DNA of 64,000 bases, from assembly GCF_048544455.1 (NCBI RefSeq), contig NC_133526.1, forward strand, positions 11,486,001 to 11,550,000, in the 5' to 3' direction. The stretch comes from Silene latifolia (lineage: Eukaryota; Streptophyta; Magnoliopsida; Caryophyllales; Caryophyllaceae). Under the pieces are notes generated by a model. It saw nothing but the letters and a program-made list of their open reading frames with translations. It was not told the origin of the DNA and ran no database searches. The position numbers were made by a program, and so were the translations under genes. Positions 59,121 through 64,000 of this stretch are shown piece after piece. The first letter of the stretch is position 1. The number at the start of each line of letters is the position of its first letter.

Positions 59121-60688
59121 CATTGATAAGATGAACCTCTCCGCTCAACACACCCCTGTCCTTACTGAACCCAAAACTATCAAATCTGCCTTAGCCAACC
59201 CTATTTGGTTTGCTCCCATGAAGTCTCAGTTTGAAGCTCTTTGCGCCAACAGACATGGGAACTCGACCCTTCTTCTCCCTCCATAAATTTTATCGGGTGC
59301 AAATGGGTCTTTCGCACCAAGTTTAATCCCAATGGCACCATCCATAAACATAAACCTTGCTTAGTTGCTAAAGGATTTCACGAACGACCCGGCCTAGACT
59401 ATACCGAAACCTTCAATCCTGTTATTAAGCCGACCACGGTCTGTCAGTTGCTTAATGTTGTTGTTACTCCTGATTGGTTTTTACGTCAACTCGACGTCAA
59501 TAACGCGATTTTGCAGGGCACTCTCTCCGAGGAAGTATACATACTTCGGGTTTTGTTGACTCTCGCTTCCCAACTCATGTGTGTAAGCTTCGCAAGGCCA
59601 TCTATGGCCTCAAGCAAGCTTCAAGAGCGTGGTACAATGAACTTTGCTCCTAGTTGCTGTGTGTTGGCTTTGTGAACTCTCTCGCTAACGCATCTCTATT
59701 TATTAAACATGGCCTGTGTCCAATTTATGATTTAGTGTATGTTGATGACATTATTGTAACAAGTCCGCACTCCAAGGTCGTGTCGGCGTTTATCCCGTCC
59801 CTTGCTTGAAGGACCTTGGGCATCTTGGCTACTTTCTTGGTGTTGAAGTCCGACCTACTTCTCAAGGCATGTTCCTCAATCAACGCCGTTATGTTATTGA
59901 CCTCCTCACTCGGGCCCACATGCTAGATTCGAAACCCGTTTCTTCTCCCATGGACTCCTCATCTCGGCTGCTTGCTACAGATGGTGAGGTACTCGCTGTT
60001 CCTACAACATTCTGTACTTTGGTTGGAGGTCTACAATACCTCTGTTTAACACGGCCGGATCTTGCCTACTCGGTCACTAAGCTCTCTCAATTTATGCATT
60101 GCCCTACCTCCGTTCACTATGGGTTGCTCTCAAACAGGTTTTTCGCTATCTCTCTGGTACTCTTGAGACGAGTATTATAATTTTTTTTCACTCTGCCTTT
60201 TCTCTTCACGCCTTCTCTGACTCTGATTGGGCGGGTGATCGAAATGATTTTGTGTCTACTGGTGCCTATGCTATCTTTTTTGGTTGAAATGCCATCTCTT
60301 GGAGCTCGAAAAAGCAACGCTCTGTTTTGCAGTCTTCTACAGAGACTGAATATCGCTCTGTCGGCGACACCTCTGTTGAACTCAGTTGGTTCAGTCATCT
60401 CATCCGTGAACTTCGTATTGAGCAATCTCGCTCCCCAACCATCTACTGTGATAATATTGATGTCGCTGCGCTTAGTGCTAATCGTGTCTTCTATTCCCGA
60501 ATGAAGCACCTCGCTCTTAATTTTTACTTCGTGCGTGAGCAAGTTCAATCTGGCTCCCTTTGTGTCACTACTGTTGATAATGATGATCAACTTGTTGACG
60601 TCTTAACCAAGCCGCTTCCGCGCCCGCGCTTTGATGTGTTACTAACCAAGCTTGGACTTTCGCATCTTCCGTCTAGCTTGTGGGGGCA
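59121..60688 (+). pseudogene. Copia reverse transcriptase-RNase H, 3' half
   Basis: This continues the polyprotein interrupted at 25007. The RT region has IGCKWVFRTKFNPNG, LVAKGFHERPGLDY and [13 protein letters not shown] (59290-59535), then, after frameshifts, the YVDD active-site motif in LVYVDDIIVT (about 59731-59760). It continues with DLGHLGYFLGVEV (59810-59850) and RPDLAYSVTKLSQFMH. RNase H motifs are SDSDWAGD (about 60217-60240), SSTETEYRS and CDN (about 60335-60455), followed by DVLTKPLPRPRF near 60597. Together these would copy element RNA into DNA. Stops near 59240, 59675 and 60285, plus frameshifts, make it non-functional. A polypurine tract (tgtgggggca) precedes the 3' LTR. Confidence 0.9.
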
Positions 60689-60765
60689 TGTTAAGGAATG
60701 CTTGTATTATCTCCTGTTTATCTTGTTTCATATTGTAATCTATGTAATCTTTTGTACCTAGTCTA
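60689..60765 (+). mobile_element. 3' LTR remnant of the split Copia
   Basis: TGTTAAGGAATGCTTG through tttgtacctagtcta matches the first 77 bp or so of the 5' LTR at 22502. The rest is cut off by the Helitron-like sequence starting at 60766. Confidence 0.9.
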
Positions 60766-61348
60766 TCTATATATATATAAAAGAGAGTTTTTTCGAGCGA
60801 TTCTAGAGCGTCCACATCATCAAAAATCAATTTAGGAAAGTATAATTTTTGATGTAAAAAATAAAGTGGAAAATCTTTTAATTATTATAATATGTATATT
60901 TCCTAAATTATATTCAAGTGATATTTCCAATTTTTATATCAAACTTTTACATTTCATTTGGCAACAAAATATCGTTAAAAAAATTATGAAAATAATATAA
61001 TTAGCTTTGTGGTAAAAAATGCTATCATTAGAGTATAGATTTCATATTATTTGCACATATTAAAGATGGTGTACTTCTTAATACGTAAAATTGTCTACTT
61101 TTTAGTATGTTTTGTCCCACATTGGAAAATAAGTAGGTGTGGTGAATATACTACATATAAATAGTAGAATTATCCCACATCGAAAGATTAGTATAAGTTG
61201 ATGTGATCCTATGATTATAAATAGGAGGCCTATTTGGAACTTATGTATCCACCCATAATTTTTTGAGTCTTATAAATATTGTTTTAAAGAGCTCTTAAAA
61301 TTTTCTATCATTATCTACGATATGATATAAAAAATAAAGTGGAAATCG

Positions 61349-61546
61349 TTGGGAACTACCCGGGAAAGAGTTAAGAACATGAACAAGAAAATCAAAAAAT
61401 ACAAAACTAAAGGTTTTACTAATGGTAGTCTCAAGAAAATCAAAAAATACAAAACTAAATGTTTTACTAATGGTAGTCTCCTGACACAGTACGAAACTAA
61501 AGATTTTACTAATGGTTGTCTTCTGAATGCAGTAATAGAGCGTTAA
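61349..61546 (+). repeat. short tandem duplication (aactaaaggttttactaatgg)
   Basis: Three copies of a unit of about 50 bp containing aaatacaaaactaaa and gttttactaatggtagtctc (61380-61530). The small frame across it is a by-product. Confidence 0.7.
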
Positions 61547-62405
61547 TGAGTCGTTATATGTACGATGTAGAGATCCTTATCTAATGATCGAGACTAAGTG
61601 GTTTTACCTTCAAAGAAAAATAATATGTATACAATAGTGGGTTTTTTTAAGAAGAGAAATGTATTTCTTGGTATGTTATATCTTTCAAATTGAAAAATAA
61701 TGTAGGCATGATGAACATACTACGTTTAAATAATTAAATTATGTATCTCACATTGAAATAATAGTATACGGTAGGGTGATTCTATAAATATAAATAGAAG
61801 GCATCCTTGAAACTTAGGTATTAACCCAAAATTTTTTGATATAAAAGATATGTACTTTTTAATATGTTATATGTCCCACATTGAAAAATAATGTAGCTGT
61901 GGTGAATATATTATGTATAAATAATAGAACTGTCCCATATATATACATTTTCTATATTATATTAAAGTGATGTTTATAATTTTGATATAAAACTTTATAT
62001 TTCATTTGACAAAAAAAGTATCGTATGAAAATTATATAATTAGATTGTGACAAAAAAATGTTATCATTAGAGTGTAGATTGTATTGTATTGTATTTTTTC
62101 ATTATTAAATCGGGTTGATGTCAAAGTAGGTGCAAAAAAAATGGCGTACTTAGTATGTTATTTGTCCTACATTGAAAAGTAATGTAAGTGTGGTGAATAT
62201 ACTATGTATAAATATTAGAATTGTCCCACATCGGAAGATTACCATAAGGTAGGGTGATCTTATGATTATAAATAGAAGTCATAACCCAAAATCTTTTGAT
62301 TCTCTTAAGTACTGTCAGAGAGAACTCTTAAAAGAGTTTGTATTACCGTCTCTACAATAATGATTTCTAACCTAAGTTAATCTTTGGAAAATCTTTTAGT
62401 TATTA

Positions 62406-62601
62406 CTCCCTCCTATTCAGGGTTTTCTTCCCTATTTCCTTATTCGGTTATTCGGGTTTTCTTCCCTATTTCCTTTTTTGGGTTGATTTGTGTGGTCCAA
62501 ATTCAATGGCAAGTGGGGTAGTGTATTTTGTGTGGTCCAAATTCACTTCCTTATTTCTTGGGTAAAAAGTAAAGGGGAAGAATATAGTGAATAGGAGGGA
62601 G
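62406..62601. mobile_element. Stowaway-type MITE (196 bp)
   Basis: TA at 62404-62405 and 62602-62603; ends ctccctcctattcaggg and, on the other strand, ctccctcctattcactat. Nested in the Helitron-like sequence. Confidence 0.85.
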
Positions 62602-64000
62602 TATAATATATACTCTGTATTTCTTATTTTATATTCAAGTGATGTTTCTAATTTTTATATAAAAACTTTTACATTTTATTTGGCAAAATAATGTCGGTAA
62701 AAAATTATGAAAATAATATTATTAGATTCATGGTAAGAAATGCTATCATTAGAGTATATATAGATTTCATATAATTTGCACATATTAAAGATGGTGTATT
62801 TCATAGTATGTTATATGTCCCACATTGAAAAATAATATAGATGTGATAAATATACTACATATAAAAAATAGAATTGTCCCACATCGAAATATAGCATAAG
62901 GTGGGTGATTCTATGATTATAAATATGAGGCATCCTTGGAACTTAGGCATCAACCCAAAATCTTTTGAGTCTCTTAAGTATTGTCTTGGAGAGCTCTTAA
63001 AAGTTTATATCATTATATTTTCTACCTATAGATTTTATATGTCCCATATTGAAAAATAATGTAGGTGTGGTAAATATACTACGTTTAAATAATATAATTA
63101 GAATCGTGTTTAAAAAATATTATATCATTAGAGTATAGGTTCCTATCATTTCCACATATTTTAATAATGATAAAAAAAATAGAAAACAAAAGTCCATAGT
63201 AGCATGTGTAATCTATCAAAGTTCAAGGTTACCATGAGAAATTTCCAATATTATAATGATATAGTTAATTAAATTTTCATTTAAAAGAGAGAGATATCCG
63301 TACCAATAAAACAATAAAGGGGGTATTATTTTTTAATTGTTATTTTATTGCCACGCTATCAAACTTAACGTCCATTTAACAGCCTTTACATTAGAGGGTA
63401 CCATGGGCAAAAAAATAGAACCTCAAGGGTACCATAGGCAGATTCTTAAAACTAGGGGTAACATGGAAAATCTGACAAAATTAAGGGGTACCACAGGAAA
63501 TTTCCGTATCTCAATTATGTTAAATTTTTTTTGAAGAAAAACAACGTACAAATATTAATGGAGAGTACTTGATCATATTATTAAATTTAAATATAACTAT
63601 TAGATATAATGAGTAACAATTGTCTGTATTCGATATTCGGGATCTGGTTGGATGTCGAACTAAGTGCAAAAAAGATGGTGTAATTCTGAGTATGTTATTT
63701 GTCCACAATGAAAAACAATGCAGGTTTGATGAATATATACTACGTATAAATAGTAGAATTGTCCCACATCAGAAAAAAATCCAAGTTTGGTGAATATATT
63801 ACTTATAAATAGTAGAATTGTCCCACCTCGAAAGATTAGTATAAGGTGGGGTGATTATATGAAATCTTTTATTTTTTTTGAAAGAGATATTTTAATAATA
63901 TGTAAACAAATCATTAGACATAGAATGTAAACATTAAACCATTATAACGTTTTTTTTTTGCATTATAAATAAGTTAATTACCCCGTTGCAACGTGATAAA

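Larger units (their letters stand above)
61090..63860. repeat. degenerate copies of a cccacattg...tataaata module
   Basis: Blocks tgtcccacattggaaaataa, gtggtgaatatactacatat, gtcccacatcgaaagatta and gattataaatag recur near 61107, 61670, 61870, 62160, 62815, 63040 and 63690-63850. They look like promoter or LTR fragments of one old element, amplified within the Helitron-like region. Confidence 0.75.
60766..64000 (+). mobile_element. Helitron-like element, 5' end, runs off the window
   Basis: The start tctatatatatataaaagag, preceded by A, and the following ttttttcgagcgattctaga, match the 5'-TC end style of non-autonomous plant Helitrons. It interrupts the Copia 3' LTR. Near the window end, accccgttgcaacg resembles the hairpin region before a Helitron 3' CTRR terminus, but the terminus itself lies outside. 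No Rep/helicase gene is present in this part. Confidence 0.6.

Overview
This window is plant nuclear DNA made almost entirely of transposable elements, many nested inside one another. I found no intact host gene and no bacterial-type features (no operons, tRNA or rRNA operons, or CRISPR). The evidence for a plant is eudicot-style Copia, MULE and CACTA elements, Stowaway and Mutator-type MITEs, a Cassandra-like TRIM with 5S-like sequence, tRNA-derived SINEs, a Helitron-like 5' end and GT-AG introns. A Caryophyllales-like dicot would fit, but that is a weak inference.

Left part, 1-22500. Small elements are scattered through AT-rich DNA. There is a truncated Copia (LTR-like leader plus gag, about 3098-4790). 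A gypsy-type LTR region is present twice in tandem (about 5375-6544 and 6682-8474). A Cassandra-like TRIM (8475-9475) carries a SINE in its right LTR. A poly(A)-tailed retroposed sequence (13310-15185) follows. Five MITEs of one Mutator-like family (about 185-195 bp) have 9-bp target duplications, and one of them has an empty site in the neighbouring segmental copy. Several Stowaway-type MITEs are also present.

Central part, 22502-60765. A Copia element (5' LTR 22502-22689, 3' LTR remnant 60689-60765) is split by an insertion of 34,113 bp, 25008-59120. The insertion has CACTA termini (CACTACTACA...), a 3-bp duplication (cat), and clusters of an acaacggtt-type subterminal motif. The CACTA element itself is under 2 kb and has one small ORF. 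Its internal (TA)n tract was the landing site for a 32-kb nest, about 25994-58317. The nest holds two large MULE-like elements in opposite orientation: 25994-42161 (Ulp1-like gene rightward, FAR1-type transposase leftward) and 45641-58317 (FAR1-type transposase rightward, Ulp1-like gene leftward). Between them lies a foldback element (about 42229-45640) built on 40 copies of a 21-23 bp unit facing 30 inverted copies.

The two MULE copies encode a transposase (FAR1 DNA-binding region, MULE DDE region, SWIM finger, zinc knuckle, acidic tail) and a long multi-exon protein. That protein appears to contain two successive C48/Ulp1-like domains. In both copies the expected catalytic Cys is Arg in the first domain and Ser in the second. 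Introns and spacers, but not exons, are packed with a short motif: gttataca in the first element and attacactttt in the second. Both share the core RTTAYAC. These shared features are the best candidates for something undescribed.

Right end, 60766-64000. A Helitron-like sequence begins inside the Copia 3' LTR and runs off the window. It carries several degenerate copies of a promoter-like module (cccacattg... tataaata) and one Stowaway MITE.
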